Part shown: positions 1-8,733 of the stretch, in pieces
Numbering within the stretch: position 1 is the stretch's first letter
Layout of the letters: each line of letters begins with the position of its first letter
Assembly (NCBI GenBank): GCA_045589695.1
Contig: JAZNPP010000037.1
Location: 37,250-101,249 of the forward strand
Direction of reading: 5' to 3'
From: HGM04593 sp045589695
GTDB taxonomy: Bacteria > Bacteroidota > Bacteroidia > Bacteroidales > Bacteroidaceae
Length of the DNA: 64,000 nucleotides
Position numbers and translations under genes: made by a program
Notes under the pieces: generated by a model
Database searches by the model: none
What the model was told of the DNA's origin: nothing
The model's input: only the letters and a program-made list of their open reading frames with translations

Positions 1-315
1 CATAGCGCTCTTGCCGACACCCGTGCCACTTATGAGGTGCTTAAGGCGCAGCTCGACTACTACAGCGACATGGAGAATGACATGGAGTCTCTTTCAAAAG
101 AGTCGTCATTTACCGACAACGTCGACTTCGCCGGCCGCATAGTGTACGACGAACATGGGCGTGAAGTGTTCAACTTCGGCAAGTACAAGGGTTATCCTGT
201 AGATGCCGTGCTTGACAGAGACCCCGGCTATTATGGCTGGATGATGAACGGCGACTTTACGCTTAATACAAAGCAGGTACTGACACGTATCAAACTGCGC
301 GGAATAAAGAGATAG
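1..315 (+). CDS. DnaQ-like 3'-5' exonuclease, C-terminal fragment
   Basis: The reading frame is open from base 1, so the gene starts outside the window and only about 104 C-terminal residues are present. The first residues, HSALAD, match the ExoIII motif (HxALxD) that closes the catalytic core of DnaQ/DEDDh exonucleases such as DNA polymerase III epsilon. The remaining tail (FNFGKYKGYPVDAVLDRDPGYY) matches the C-terminal extension I associate with Bacteroidota epsilon-like exonucleases. By family it would remove nucleotides 3'-5' during proofreading or repair. It is followed after 49 bases by coaBC in the same direction. The family call is fairly safe; whether it is the replicative epsilon subunit or a paralogue cannot be told from this fragment. 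Confidence 0.75.
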   Translation, partial: HSALADTRATYEVLKAQLDYYSDMENDMESLSKESSFTDNVDFAGRIVYDEHGREVFNFGKYKGYPVDAVLDRDPGYYGWMMNGDFTLNTKQVLTRIKLRGIKR

Positions 316-364
316 TCTGCTGAACATGAACCGTTGCCGTGCGGCAACAACAATTATTTTGCAA

Positions 365-2449
365 ATGCTTAGAGGAAAAAAAATAGTGCTTGGAGTTACA
401 GGAAGCATCGCCGCATATAAAGCGGCGGTACTTTTGCGCCTGTTGGTGAAAGAGGGCGCCGAAGTGCAGGTGGTTATGACTCCTTCAGCCAAAGAGTTCA
501 TAACGCCGCTCACGCTCTCTACATTGTCGGGGCGTCCGGTATTGTGCGACTTCTTCAACGCATCGGACGGTGCATGGCATAGCCATGTAGAACTTGGCTT
601 GTGGGCCGACGCTATGGTAATAGCCCCCGCGACGGCTTCGACGTTGGGCAAGATGGCGAACGGCATTGCCGACAACCTGCTCGTTACCTCATACCTTTCA
701 ATGAAGGCCCCCATCTTCGTGGCTCCGGCTATGGACCTCGATATGTATGCTCACCCCTCTACGCGACATAGCATCGAAGTCCTTAAGAGCTACGGCAATG
801 TAATCATTGAGGCCGCACAGGGCGAGCTCGCAAGCCGCCTGAACGGCAAAGGCCGCATGGAAGAGCCCGAAAACATCGTAAGTCGGCTCAAAGATTTTTT
901 TTTCGAAAGTCGTGAGTTAAGAGGAAAAAAAGTACTCATTACAGCCGGCCCTACATACGAAAAAATTGACCCTGTGCGTTTCATAGGCAACTACTCTTCG
1001 GGCAAAATGGGATTTGCGATAGCCGAGGAGTGCGCCAAGCGCGGGGCGGAAGTCACTCTTGTCGCAGGCCCTGTGGCTTTGAAGACTCCCCACCCCTTAA
1101 TCAAGCGTGTCGATGTAGAATCGGCTGCGGAGATGTACGAGGCGAGCGTGTCGGAATTCCCTTCTTGCGACGTAGCGGTCCTGTCGGCGGCGGTTGCCGA
1201 CTATCGCCCGGCTGTCCAGTCTCCCGAAAAAATAAAACGTACCTCGCAAGGCATGACAATAGAACTTGAGGCGAACAACGACATCGCTGCAGCCTTAGGG
1301 CGCATGAAAGAGCCTGAACAGCGTCTTGTGGGCTTTGCGCTTGAAACCAACAACGGCGAGTTTCATGCACGTGAGAAACTGAGCAAGAAAAATCTCGACT
1401 TCATAGTGCTTAACTCTCTTGAAGACAAAGGAGCGGGCTTTGCGTGCGACACCAACAAGGTTTCAATCATCGATCGGGATAGCAAAACCGACTATCCGCT
1501 TAAGAGCAAGAGTGATGTGGCGAAAGATATCGTAAGTCACATATCAAAGATTCTAATGCTTCTGCTCTTCATGCTTCTGCCTTTCACGGCAAGTGCCGAA
1601 GGCGAGGAACTGAACGCTACCGTAACGCTCAACGCGAGCAAGGTGCAGGGCTCTAATACCGAGGTCTTCGACCAGTTGCAGGAGGCTCTTGCGGAATTTG
1701 TCAATAACCGCAAATGGACACCCAATACATACGAAGAAGAGGAACGTATAACATGCAATTTCTCTTTTGTGGTCAATTCATACGCCAATGACGGCTCTTT
1801 TGACTGCTCTCTTATGGTGCAGGCAACCAGGCCCGTGTACGGCTCATCTTATCTTTCGACAATCTTCAAGTACGAGGACAAGAGCATAAAGTTCAAGTAC
1901 CAGCCTTTTGACCGTCTTGAATTCGTTGAGGACAACCTCGACAATAACCTTACTGCGGTGATAGCTTTCTATGTATACACTATAATAGGCATGGATATGG
2001 ACACTATGGGCGAGCTTGGCGGCAGCGAGTGGCTCAACAAGGCTCTCGCTATTGCCAACAATGCGCAAAACCTCGGCGATGCAGGCTGGAGAGCCGGCAG
2101 CAGCAACAATAACCGTTACTCCATAATCGATGACTACATGAATGGAGCGATGGAGCCTGTCCGCAAGCTCATGTATAAGTATCATCGCCTGGGTCTTGAC
2201 ACCATGTACAAGAATGCCGATAATGGCCGCAAGGCTATAACCGAGAGCTTAGACCTCTTGAAAAAGGCGTATGAAGACCGTCCTATGGCATATTTCACAA
2301 AACTGCTGACCGAATACAAGGTCGATGAGATTGTGAATGTCTATTCAACGTGTACCCCAGAAGAGAAGAAGACGGTAGTGGATATTCTCTCTAACATAAA
2401 CCCTTCGCTGTCGAGCGAGTGGGAAAAGATAACCAAGAATAATAACTGA
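365..2449 (+). CDS. coaBC: CoaBC (PPC decarboxylase / PPC synthetase) fused in frame to a DUF4835-like exported module
   Basis: Residues 1-397 form a complete CoaBC, the cytoplasmic coenzyme A enzyme that joins cysteine to 4'-phosphopantothenate and decarboxylates the product. The flavoprotein half shows GSIAAYKA, HSHVELGLWAD with the active-site His, and PAMDLDMY. The synthetase half starts near residue 190 with AGPTYEKIDPVRFIGNYSSG and carries SAAVADYRP. The start at 365 puts the usual MLRGKKIVLG N-terminus first; an ATG at 326 would add 13 unlikely residues. Normal CoaBC ends at about 400 residues, but here there is no stop: at residue 398 the frame runs into a signal-peptide-like stretch (ILMLLLFMLLPFTASA) and a 297-residue DUF4835-like protein. 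In Bacteroidota these are normally adjacent separate genes upstream of recN, so the fusion is odd. It may be real, or an indel or consensus error may have removed a stop. Confidence 0.85.
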   Translation: MLRGKKIVLGVTGSIAAYKAAVLLRLLVKEGAEVQVVMTPSAKEFITPLTLSTLSGRPVLCDFFNASDGAWHSHVELGLWADAMVIAPATASTLGKMANGIADNLLVTSYLSMKAPIFVAPAMDLDMYAHPSTRHSIEVLKSYGNVIIEAAQGELASRLNGKGRMEEPENIVSRLKDFFFESRELRGKKVLITAGPTYEKIDPVRFIGNYSSGKMGFAIAEECAKRGAEVTLVAGPVALKTPHPLIKRVDVESAAEMYEASVSEFPSCDVAVLSAAVADYRPAVQSPEKIKRTSQGMTIELEANNDIAAALGRMKEPEQRLVGFALETNNGEFHAREKLSKKNLDFIVLNSLEDKGAGFACDTNKVSIIDRDSKTDYPLKSKSDVAKDIVSHISKILMLLLFMLLPFTASAEGEELNATVTLNASKVQGSNTEVFDQLQEALAEFVNNRKWTPNTYEEEERITCNFSFVVNSYANDGSFDCSLMVQATRPVYGSSYLSTIFKYEDKSIKFKYQPFDRLEFVEDNLDNNLTAVIAFYVYTIIGMDMDTMGELGGSEWLNKALAIANNAQNLGDAGWRAGSSNNNRYSIIDDYMNGAMEPVRKLMYKYHRLGLDTMYKNADNGRKAITESLDLLKKAYEDRPMAYFTKLLTEYKVDEIVNVYSTCTPEEKKTVVDILSNINPSLSSEWEKITKNNN
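1556..2449 (+). other. DUF4835-like exported protein module, possibly translated from its own ATG
   Basis: This is the C-terminal 297 residues of the fused frame. Starting from the in-frame ATG at 1556 it has a classical signal peptide (MLLLFMLLPFTASAEG) followed by a soluble domain with features I recall from DUF4835 (RITCNFSF, YLSTIFKYEDKSIKF, an N/D-rich segment). Family function is unknown; the normal place of these genes is between coaBC and recN, as here. The ATG sits in TAATG, where TAA is in another frame, which is the usual shape of a stop-start coupling site. A separate initiation here would resolve the topology problem of a signal peptide in the middle of a cytosolic enzyme. The domain call rests on length, context and remembered sequence character. 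Confidence 0.55.
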
Positions 2450-2456
2450 GCCGGCT

Positions 2457-4142
2457 ATGCTTAAGCAGATATCGATACGTAACTATGCGCTTATCGAGAG
2501 AGTCGAAGTTGATTTCTCTCAAGGCTTTTCGGTAATCACGGGCGAGACCGGTCATGGAAAGTCTGTCTTTCTTGGCGCGATATCAATGTTGCTCGGTCAC
2601 CGTTCCGACGTCAAGGCAATCCGTGAAGGAGCAGACAAATGCATCATTGAGGGCTGCTTCGATATATCGGGCTTCGGTTTGCAGCGCTTCTTCGAGGAGA
2701 ACGGGATAGACTACGACGACGAGTGCATCATCCGCCGTGACCTGTCGTCCAACGGACGCAGCAGGGCATTCGTGAACGACACGCCTGTCGGCGTCTCCCT
2801 GCTGAAGGAGATAGGCTCAAAACTGATAGACATACATTCGCAGCATCAAAATCTCTTGATTGCCGACAAGAACTACCAGTTAGGCGTTCTCGACAAGCTC
2901 TCCGGCAATAAAGCGTTGCTTGATGACTATAGTGCCAAGTACGGCCGGTACGTTTCTCTCCGCAAACGGATAGAGAAAATGAAAGAGGAACTTGAAAAGA
3001 GCCGTCACGACGAGGAGTGGCTCCGTTTTCAGCTCGAAGAGCTTGAAAGAGCCTCGCTCAAAGAGGGCGAGCTCGAAGAACTTGAACAGGAGATACAGGA
3101 GCTGTCGCACGCCGAAGATATAAAATCGGCCTTTTACGGAGCATGCGACGCTATGGACGGAGGCGAGGGGCATAGCCTCTTGTCGGCTCTGCGTGACGCC
3201 TCCAATGCGCTCTCCCGCATATCGGCTCATTACAATGCGGCGGCGGAACTGTCGGAACGTCTCGAAAGCAATTATATCGAACTCAAAGACTGTTACGACG
3301 ACATCGCTCAGCGTGCCGAACGCATACAGTTCTCCCCAGAACGTCTTGAGCGTGCCGAGCAGCGTGTTGCGCTCATTTACGGTCTTCAGAAGAAACATCG
3401 TCTTACTTCGGTCGAGGAACTAATATCTCTTGCGGCCGATTTCGCCGAACGTCTTGAACGTATCTCCTACGGCGACGACGAGATAAAGGAGTCCGAAAAA
3501 CAGCTTGCGGCTTTGCGTGAGGAACTGTCCGAAATGGCTGCCGCGCTTACCGGGCAACGCAAGGGCGGTGCGGCAAGGCTCGTCAAGGAGATTATGGCTA
3601 TTCTTGTCAATCTTGGCATGCCGGCGATACGTTTCGAGGTCGATTTCAGCAAATCGCAGGAATTTACTCCTTACGGCACCGACAATGTGGTATTCCTCTT
3701 CTCGGCGAACAGTAGCAGCATGCCACAGCCATTGAGCGACGTGGCTTCCGGCGGCGAGATGTCGCGCGTGATGCTTGCCCTTAAGTCGTTAATCGCTTCC
3801 GAAACTGCTCAGCCTGCACTGATATTCGACGAGGTCGATACGGGCGTCTCCGGCGTTATAGCCGAGCGTATGGGCCGTCTTATGCAGCAGATGGGCGGAG
3901 CGAGCCGGCAGGTGATAAGTATAACCCATTTGCCTCAGGTGGCAGCCCTCGGCATGCACCATTACAAGGTCTACAAAGAGGAGACGGCGAAGGGAACTGT
4001 AACGAATATGATAGAACTCGACAGACAGGAGCGTGTGCGTGAGATTGCGCAGATGATGAGCGGAGAGGTGCTTACCGATGCCGCCATTGACAATGCGACG
4101 CAAATGTTGTCACAAATATACGACTATGGTAAATGCAAATGA
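2457..4142 (+). CDS. recN: DNA repair protein RecN
   Basis: RecN is an SMC-like ATPase that acts in the cytoplasm on double-strand breaks together with RecA. The 561-residue length is normal. An N-terminal ATPase half contains the P-loop GETGHGKS (residues 29-36) and IDIHSQHQN, then a coiled-coil arm rich in E/K/L fills residues about 160-370. The C-terminal half has the signature SGGEMSRVMLALK, the Walker B region LIFDEVDTGVSG and THLPQVAALG. The family usually has GETGAGKS; the His in place of the first Ala is a mild variation that should not disturb phosphate binding. The gene starts 7 bases after coaBC and overlaps rlmB by 17 bases, so it is probably in the same operon. Confidence 0.96.
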   Translation: MLKQISIRNYALIERVEVDFSQGFSVITGETGHGKSVFLGAISMLLGHRSDVKAIREGADKCIIEGCFDISGFGLQRFFEENGIDYDDECIIRRDLSSNGRSRAFVNDTPVGVSLLKEIGSKLIDIHSQHQNLLIADKNYQLGVLDKLSGNKALLDDYSAKYGRYVSLRKRIEKMKEELEKSRHDEEWLRFQLEELERASLKEGELEELEQEIQELSHAEDIKSAFYGACDAMDGGEGHSLLSALRDASNALSRISAHYNAAAELSERLESNYIELKDCYDDIAQRAERIQFSPERLERAEQRVALIYGLQKKHRLTSVEELISLAADFAERLERISYGDDEIKESEKQLAALREELSEMAAALTGQRKGGAARLVKEIMAILVNLGMPAIRFEVDFSKSQEFTPYGTDNVVFLFSANSSSMPQPLSDVASGGEMSRVMLALKSLIASETAQPALIFDEVDTGVSGVIAERMGRLMQQMGGASRQVISITHLPQVAALGMHHYKVYKEETAKGTVTNMIELDRQERVREIAQMMSGEVLTDAAIDNATQMLSQIYDYGKCK

Positions 4143-4872
4143 AATGATATTTGGCGTAAGAGCCGTCTTGGAGGCTCTTGAGGCTGGTAAGGAGGTAGAC
4201 AAGATTCTTGTTAAGCGTGATATCCAGAGCGAGCTTTCACGTGAACTGTTCGCAGCGTTGAAGGGCCGCGCTATTCCTGTGGTGCGTGTTCCAGTCGAGA
4301 AACTCAACCGCATCACACGCAAAAATCACCAGGGCGTTATCGCATACATCTCGGCTGTGGAATATGCCAAGACCGATACCCTTGTGCCTACACTGTACGA
4401 GGAGGGCAAGATGCCGTTCCTTGTGTTGCTCGACGGCATAACCGACGTGCGTAACTTCGGCTCGATAGCCCGCACGTGCGACTGTGCGGGCGTAGATGCG
4501 ATAATTCTTCCTGCGCACAACAGCGTAACGGTCAATGCCGACGCCGTAAAGACCTCGGCGGGCGCATTGCATACATTGCCTGTATGCCGCGAGAAGAATG
4601 TAACCGAAACGCTCAAATATCTGAAGGCTTCGGGAATACGTATCGTGTGCGCTACCGAAAAGGGTAAAATGAACTATACTCAGGCTAACTTTACCGAGCC
4701 TGTCTGCATTGTCATGGGCGCCGAAGATACAGGTATTCCTCAGGAGCATCTCGCTCTGTGCGACGACTGGGTGTCTATTCCTCAGTTCGGCAATATCGAA
4801 TCTCTGAATGTCTCGGTTGCCACAGGCGTCATTCTTTACGAAGCTGTGCGTCAGCGTCATCTTACAGACTAA
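4126..4872 (+). CDS. rlmB: TrmH/RlmB-type 23S rRNA (guanosine-2'-O)-methyltransferase
   Basis: SpoU/TrmH (SPOUT) family enzyme that transfers a methyl group from SAM to a ribose 2'-hydroxyl in rRNA. The N-terminal part (EMIFGVRAVLEALEAGKEVDKILV) is the substrate-binding domain typical of RlmB. The catalytic domain has motif 1 NFGSIARTCDCAGV and the knot motifs VMGAEDTGIP and IPQFGNIESLNVSVATGV. I chose the ATG at 4126, inside the end of recN, because it gives the standard N-terminus; a longer frame upstream adds unrelated residues. The 17-base overlap with recN implies coupled translation. Length is 248 residues, as usual. The exact modified nucleotide cannot be proven from sequence. Confidence 0.92.
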   Translation: MVNANEMIFGVRAVLEALEAGKEVDKILVKRDIQSELSRELFAALKGRAIPVVRVPVEKLNRITRKNHQGVIAYISAVEYAKTDTLVPTLYEEGKMPFLVLLDGITDVRNFGSIARTCDCAGVDAIILPAHNSVTVNADAVKTSAGALHTLPVCREKNVTETLKYLKASGIRIVCATEKGKMNYTQANFTEPVCIVMGAEDTGIPQEHLALCDDWVSIPQFGNIESLNVSVATGVILYEAVRQRHLTD

Positions 4873-4876
4873 TGCC

Positions 4877-6544
4877 ATGAAAAGAGGACTGCTGTTTTTT
4901 ATATTGTTCTTCTCGTTAAGCGCGGTCTTTGCCGCTAAGGTGCCAAAGGCTGTCGCTAAAGGCCTGCAGTCGGTCGCTACGGTCGTGACATACAAAAACG
5001 GCGTGCTGAAAGCGAGCGGTAATGCTCTTTTTGTCGGCGGCGGAGACCTTTTGGCATCAACCGGAATCTTTATCGGTGCCGATAGCGCTGTGGTTATCGA
5101 CAGTAAGGGCAAGGCGCGTCCCGTAAAGTATATTGTAGGCATAAACGACGTTCTGGAATGTATAAGGGTGCGTGTGGCTGCCGACAAAAAGATAACGCCT
5201 CTCGTTGCGTCGGCCTCTAAAGTAAACGTCGGCGACGAACTTTATATGCTCACCTATGGTGTCAAGGGTAAAGGCTCGGCCAAGGCGGTGACGGTGCTTG
5301 ACGCCGACTCGTTATACGGCAATCCTTACTACACGCTCGACATGCGTATGCAGGACAAATACGTCTCGTTGCCGCTGCTCAACAGCGACGGCGAGCTGGT
5401 GGCGGTGATGCAGCATGCGTCGCAGAACGACACGGTAAGCAGCTATGCTGTCGGGCCCTCCGTTCTGGAATCGCTTGTCCCGACAGCCATGAACTACGGC
5501 TGGGGGTATTACGATTATGCCCGCATTGGAATAAGGACTGCCCTGCCAAGCGCGAAAGAGGACGCTTTGTCCTGTCTTTATATGCAGGCGATGGCCGGCG
5601 ACAGCCTTTCGTGGCTCAACACCCTGAACGACTATATGGCGGCTTTCCCCGAAAGTCATGAGGGTTATCTCTCGCTTGCCGAATACTCCGCCGTCTACTG
5701 CAGGGATATGAAAAAGGCCGACGATGCGTGGAAAAAGGCCCTTTCGCTCACAAAGGATAAGGCCGACGTCTATTACGGAAAAGGCAGGGTGATAGCCTCT
5801 ATTGTGCAGAGCGGCGACACCGTATCGCACAGCATGCTCTCGTACAGCAACGCTCTCAGCGCGTTGGACAAGGCTATAGAAACAAGCCCTCAGCCGCTGT
5901 ACGTTAATTACAAGGCCGAGCTGCTGCGTTCAATAAAGCGTGTCGATGAGGCTATCGAGTGTTACAAGGCGCTAAAGGAACTCACTCCCGACATCTATGC
6001 GGGCCTCTCGCAGTGCTATGTAGATAAAGGCTGCCTCAACGATGCGGTGTCGATGCTCGACAGCGCCGTGGCTCTTTGCGGCGAAAACGACAAGGTTGCC
6101 TCTTCATATATTCTGGCAAGAGGCGTGGTAAAGGTGACGGCAGAAAGATACCGTGAGGCTGTTCTCGACTTCAACAGGTATGAAGAGCTTGCGGACGGCA
6201 TGCAGGACGCCGCTTTTTATTACATGCGTGAACAGGCCGAACTTAAATGCAAGATGTACCAGCAGGCATTGAACGACATTGAGACCGCCATATACATAGC
6301 TCCCCGAACGGCTCTTTACTATTTCGAGAAAGGCATGCTATGCTACCGTGTCAAGCTCACCGACGAGGGCATAAGGGCTCTGGAAAAGGCACGAGAGCTT
6401 TCCCCCGGAGCCTCCGACGTTCATTACCTTTTAGGGCGTCTTTATGTTCAGAGGGGCGATAAGGAACTCGCTAAGGAGTCTTTTGAGACAGCGCTTGAAC
6501 TTGCGCACCCCGACGCTGCCGCTCAGCTCGAGAATTTGAAATAG
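4877..6544 (+). CDS. Exported TPR protein with a degenerate trypsin-like domain
   Basis: A signal peptide (MKRGLLFFILFFSLSAVFA) precedes a roughly 190-residue region with the pattern of a chymotrypsin-fold protease (VATVVTYKNG, GNALFVGGGDLLAST, LLNSDGELVAVMQHA). The nucleophile loop expected as GNSGGP is replaced by VSLPLLNSDGEL, and no clear catalytic His is visible, so the domain is probably a non-catalytic binding fold. From about residue 240 to the end there are tandem TPR units (for example AIECYKALKELTPD, ALNDIETAIYIAPRTALYYFEKGML), which usually bind proteins. It lies 4 bases after rlmB and 13 bases before a Sel1-repeat gene. The likely location is the periplasm. I know no named family; function is unknown. 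The ATG at 4877 is chosen because it begins the signal peptide. Confidence 0.75.
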   Translation: MKRGLLFFILFFSLSAVFAAKVPKAVAKGLQSVATVVTYKNGVLKASGNALFVGGGDLLASTGIFIGADSAVVIDSKGKARPVKYIVGINDVLECIRVRVAADKKITPLVASASKVNVGDELYMLTYGVKGKGSAKAVTVLDADSLYGNPYYTLDMRMQDKYVSLPLLNSDGELVAVMQHASQNDTVSSYAVGPSVLESLVPTAMNYGWGYYDYARIGIRTALPSAKEDALSCLYMQAMAGDSLSWLNTLNDYMAAFPESHEGYLSLAEYSAVYCRDMKKADDAWKKALSLTKDKADVYYGKGRVIASIVQSGDTVSHSMLSYSNALSALDKAIETSPQPLYVNYKAELLRSIKRVDEAIECYKALKELTPDIYAGLSQCYVDKGCLNDAVSMLDSAVALCGENDKVASSYILARGVVKVTAERYREAVLDFNRYEELADGMQDAAFYYMREQAELKCKMYQQALNDIETAIYIAPRTALYYFEKGMLCYRVKLTDEGIRALEKARELSPGASDVHYLLGRLYVQRGDKELAKESFETALELAHPDAAAQLENLK

Positions 6545-6557
6545 AACCCTCGTACCA

Positions 6558-8192
6558 ATGAAAAAATTACCGGTTTACATCCTCGCTTTTGTCATGCTTC
6601 TCGGCATTGTGCTGCCGGAGCGTCTTTGTGCCAATGATGTGTCTGTAGTTTTGCCCGACAGCTCTTCTCTTGAAGCAGAATATAAGGCCGGCCTTGAAGC
6701 ATATAAGGCTGCCGACTATAAAGAGGCTGTCCGTCAATGGAAAAAAGCCGCTAAGAAGGGGCATGCGGGGGCGCAGTGCAATCTCGGTGCATGTTATTCT
6801 AAGGGACTCGGCGTCGAAGTGAACCATAAAAAGGCTGCCGACTGGTACGGCAAGTCCGCCATGCAGGGAAACGGCATGGCTCAATCGAATCTCGGCAACT
6901 GTTATCTCAGCGGCAATGGCGTGAATCAGGACTTCGAAGAGGCCGTGAAATGGTATATTCTTGCAGCCGAGCAGGGAAATCTGCAGGCTATAACAAGCCT
7001 CGGTGTCTGTTATAAGCTCGGCGAGGGTACGGAGCTTAATCCTGAAAAGGCTTTCGGCTGCTTCAAAAAGGCGGCGTTCAAGGGCTATCCCAGCGCTCAG
7101 AACGAGCTTGGCGACTGTTTCTATGGAGGTATAGGGGTCAAGCAGGATTTCTCTAAAGCGCTCTACTGGTATAACGAGGCTGCGAAGAGAGGCGTGGTGG
7201 CAGCGCAAAGAAACATTGCGATATGCTATGAGAACGGCGACGGCTGTGTCGCCGACAGGTCTAAGGCCGTGGAGTGGTACCGTAAGGCGGCTGAAACGGG
7301 CGATGCTCAGTCTCAGTATTACCTTGCCGATATTCTGCTTGCCGAAGGCAAGAGCGCCGAAGCGGCAGAGTGGCTTCAGAAGTCGGCCCGTAAAGGCAAT
7401 GCCGATGCGCAATATCTTTTGGCATGCTGTTACTTTTCGGGCGACGGCGTGCAGCAGAATTACCGAATGGCGTATGTGTGGTTCAGGTCCGCTTCAGATA
7501 AGGGCGACGCCGACGCCAAATGCCAGCTCGCCGGCTGTTACTATTCGGGCCGGGGCGTGAGCGCAGACGTTGAAAAGGCTGTGGAACTCTACTCCGAGGC
7601 GGCGGAGCTGGGCTCTGCCGACGCTCAGTATTTCCTTGCGGAGTCATATTTCAGCGGCGCGGGTGTCGAACATTCGATGGAGGAAGCGTACGACTGGTAC
7701 TGCAAGGCTGCTGAGCAGGAACACCCCGATGCGATAAATAATCTTGCGGCGTTCTACTACGAAGGCTCTGTAGTGGAAAAAAACGACTCGATAGCTGTGG
7801 AACTTTTCACAAGGGCAGCCGAACTTGGCAACGCCGAAGCGCAGAATAATCTTGCCAACTGTCTTATGCTCGGGCATGGGGCGGAGAAGGATTGCCTCAA
7901 GGCCGCAAGGTGGTTTATAAGAGCTGCCGAGCAGGGTAACGTGACCGCTCAGTATAAGCTCGGCGTGTTGTATTATAAAGGAATGGGAGTGCAGCAGAAC
8001 TATCCCGAAGCGGTAATGTGGTACCGCAAGGCTGCAGCGAACGGTCACCCCTCCGCGCAATATGACCTCGGCGTCTGCTATTACAACGGGCAGGGTGTCG
8101 AAAGGGACAGGAACGAAGCCGTCAAATGGTGGAAAGAGTCTGCCAAGCAGGGCGACGAGAACGCCCGCAAAGCGTTGAGAGATATGAAGTGA
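6558..8192 (+). CDS. Exported Sel1-repeat (SLR) protein
   Basis: After a signal peptide (MKKLPVYILAFVMLLGIVLPERLCA) almost the whole 544-residue protein is Sel1-like repeats of about 36 residues, with the recurring pattern AQxxLGxCYxxGxGVxxDxxKAVxWYxKAAExG. I count roughly a dozen units from residue 50 to the C-terminus, ending in WWKESAKQGDENARKALRDMK. SLR proteins are alpha-helical solenoids that bind partners, often in envelope signalling or secretion; no catalytic domain is visible. The gene follows the TPR/trypsin-like gene after 13 bases, so the two helical-repeat proteins are probably made together. The repeats are similar enough that copy number could change by recombination. The specific role is unknown. 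Confidence 0.85.
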   Translation: MKKLPVYILAFVMLLGIVLPERLCANDVSVVLPDSSSLEAEYKAGLEAYKAADYKEAVRQWKKAAKKGHAGAQCNLGACYSKGLGVEVNHKKAADWYGKSAMQGNGMAQSNLGNCYLSGNGVNQDFEEAVKWYILAAEQGNLQAITSLGVCYKLGEGTELNPEKAFGCFKKAAFKGYPSAQNELGDCFYGGIGVKQDFSKALYWYNEAAKRGVVAAQRNIAICYENGDGCVADRSKAVEWYRKAAETGDAQSQYYLADILLAEGKSAEAAEWLQKSARKGNADAQYLLACCYFSGDGVQQNYRMAYVWFRSASDKGDADAKCQLAGCYYSGRGVSADVEKAVELYSEAAELGSADAQYFLAESYFSGAGVEHSMEEAYDWYCKAAEQEHPDAINNLAAFYYEGSVVEKNDSIAVELFTRAAELGNAEAQNNLANCLMLGHGAEKDCLKAARWFIRAAEQGNVTAQYKLGVLYYKGMGVQQNYPEAVMWYRKAAANGHPSAQYDLGVCYYNGQGVERDRNEAVKWWKESAKQGDENARKALRDMK

Positions 8193-8721
8193 TGTTTAAC
8201 GTTTAACGATTAGCGAGTAACGTTTAACGGGTATTTGTCATCCTTGAACGGAACGTTGTGAAATGAAGGAACTCATACGATTAGCGTTTTCCGCTTTAAT
8301 CCCTCTCTGTGGGCTTGAAGTCGTTTTCGCTCGTTTAAAAACTAAAGCAAACTTTGTATTTACTCGCTTACCCGCAACTTCCCGTTTTCACTTTATCTTA
8401 GTCACCTTAATATAAATTTGCAATTAGCTGTTTTTATGTAAAATACCTTATTATATTATTCTCATTATTGATTGCATCAACTGCTATGGCGCAGCAGTTG
8501 CAGAGTTTTTCTATAGTGAGCTTTTACGCCTCCGGTCATGCGTCGCATCGCAGAAAGTGATGCTGCATCCGGTTAATTTGATTCATTCGATTCATTGCCG
8601 CCGTAACTATTGAGTGTTCCGGTGGCCCCAAAATAAAAGTTAAGGGTAAAAACGGTTTCTCTAATGGCGTTGCGACAACCCTTCCATGTTCACCCAACTC
8701 TAAACTCTCAACCCTAAACTC
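8193..8721. other. 529-bp intergenic region between convergent genes, with short repeats
   Basis: No convincing gene. Just after the Sel1 stop (about 8194-8230) there are copies of GTTTAACG and related TAACG units. At 8351-8371 there is an ACTTTGTATTTACTCGCTTAC segment similar to stretches in two other gaps of this window. At the far end (about 8695-8733) a CTCTAAACTCTCAAC-type tandem repeat runs into the tilS stop codon. The rest is unremarkable AT-rich sequence. Confidence 0.6.
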
Positions 8722-8733
8722 TCAACTCTCAAC
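8695..8733. repeat. Short tandem repeat (CTCTAAA/CTCAAC units) reaching into the tilS stop
   Basis: Units of CTC(T/A)AAAC and CTCAAC follow each other several times. Read on the minus strand this is GTTGAGAGTTGAGAGTTTAG. The last codons of tilS (Val-Glu-Ser-stop, GTTGAGAGTTGA) lie inside the repeat, so the repeat supplies the stop codon. Confidence 0.6.

Noticed and set aside
2535..2565. RecN P-loop GETGHGKS as evidence of an inactive ATPase
   Set aside because: All phosphate-binding Gly, Lys and Ser residues are kept; only a variable position differs.
4237..5187. Long minus-strand frame opposite rlmB and the TPR gene
   Set aside because: The opposite strand holds two clearly recognisable genes; this frame is a codon-bias shadow.
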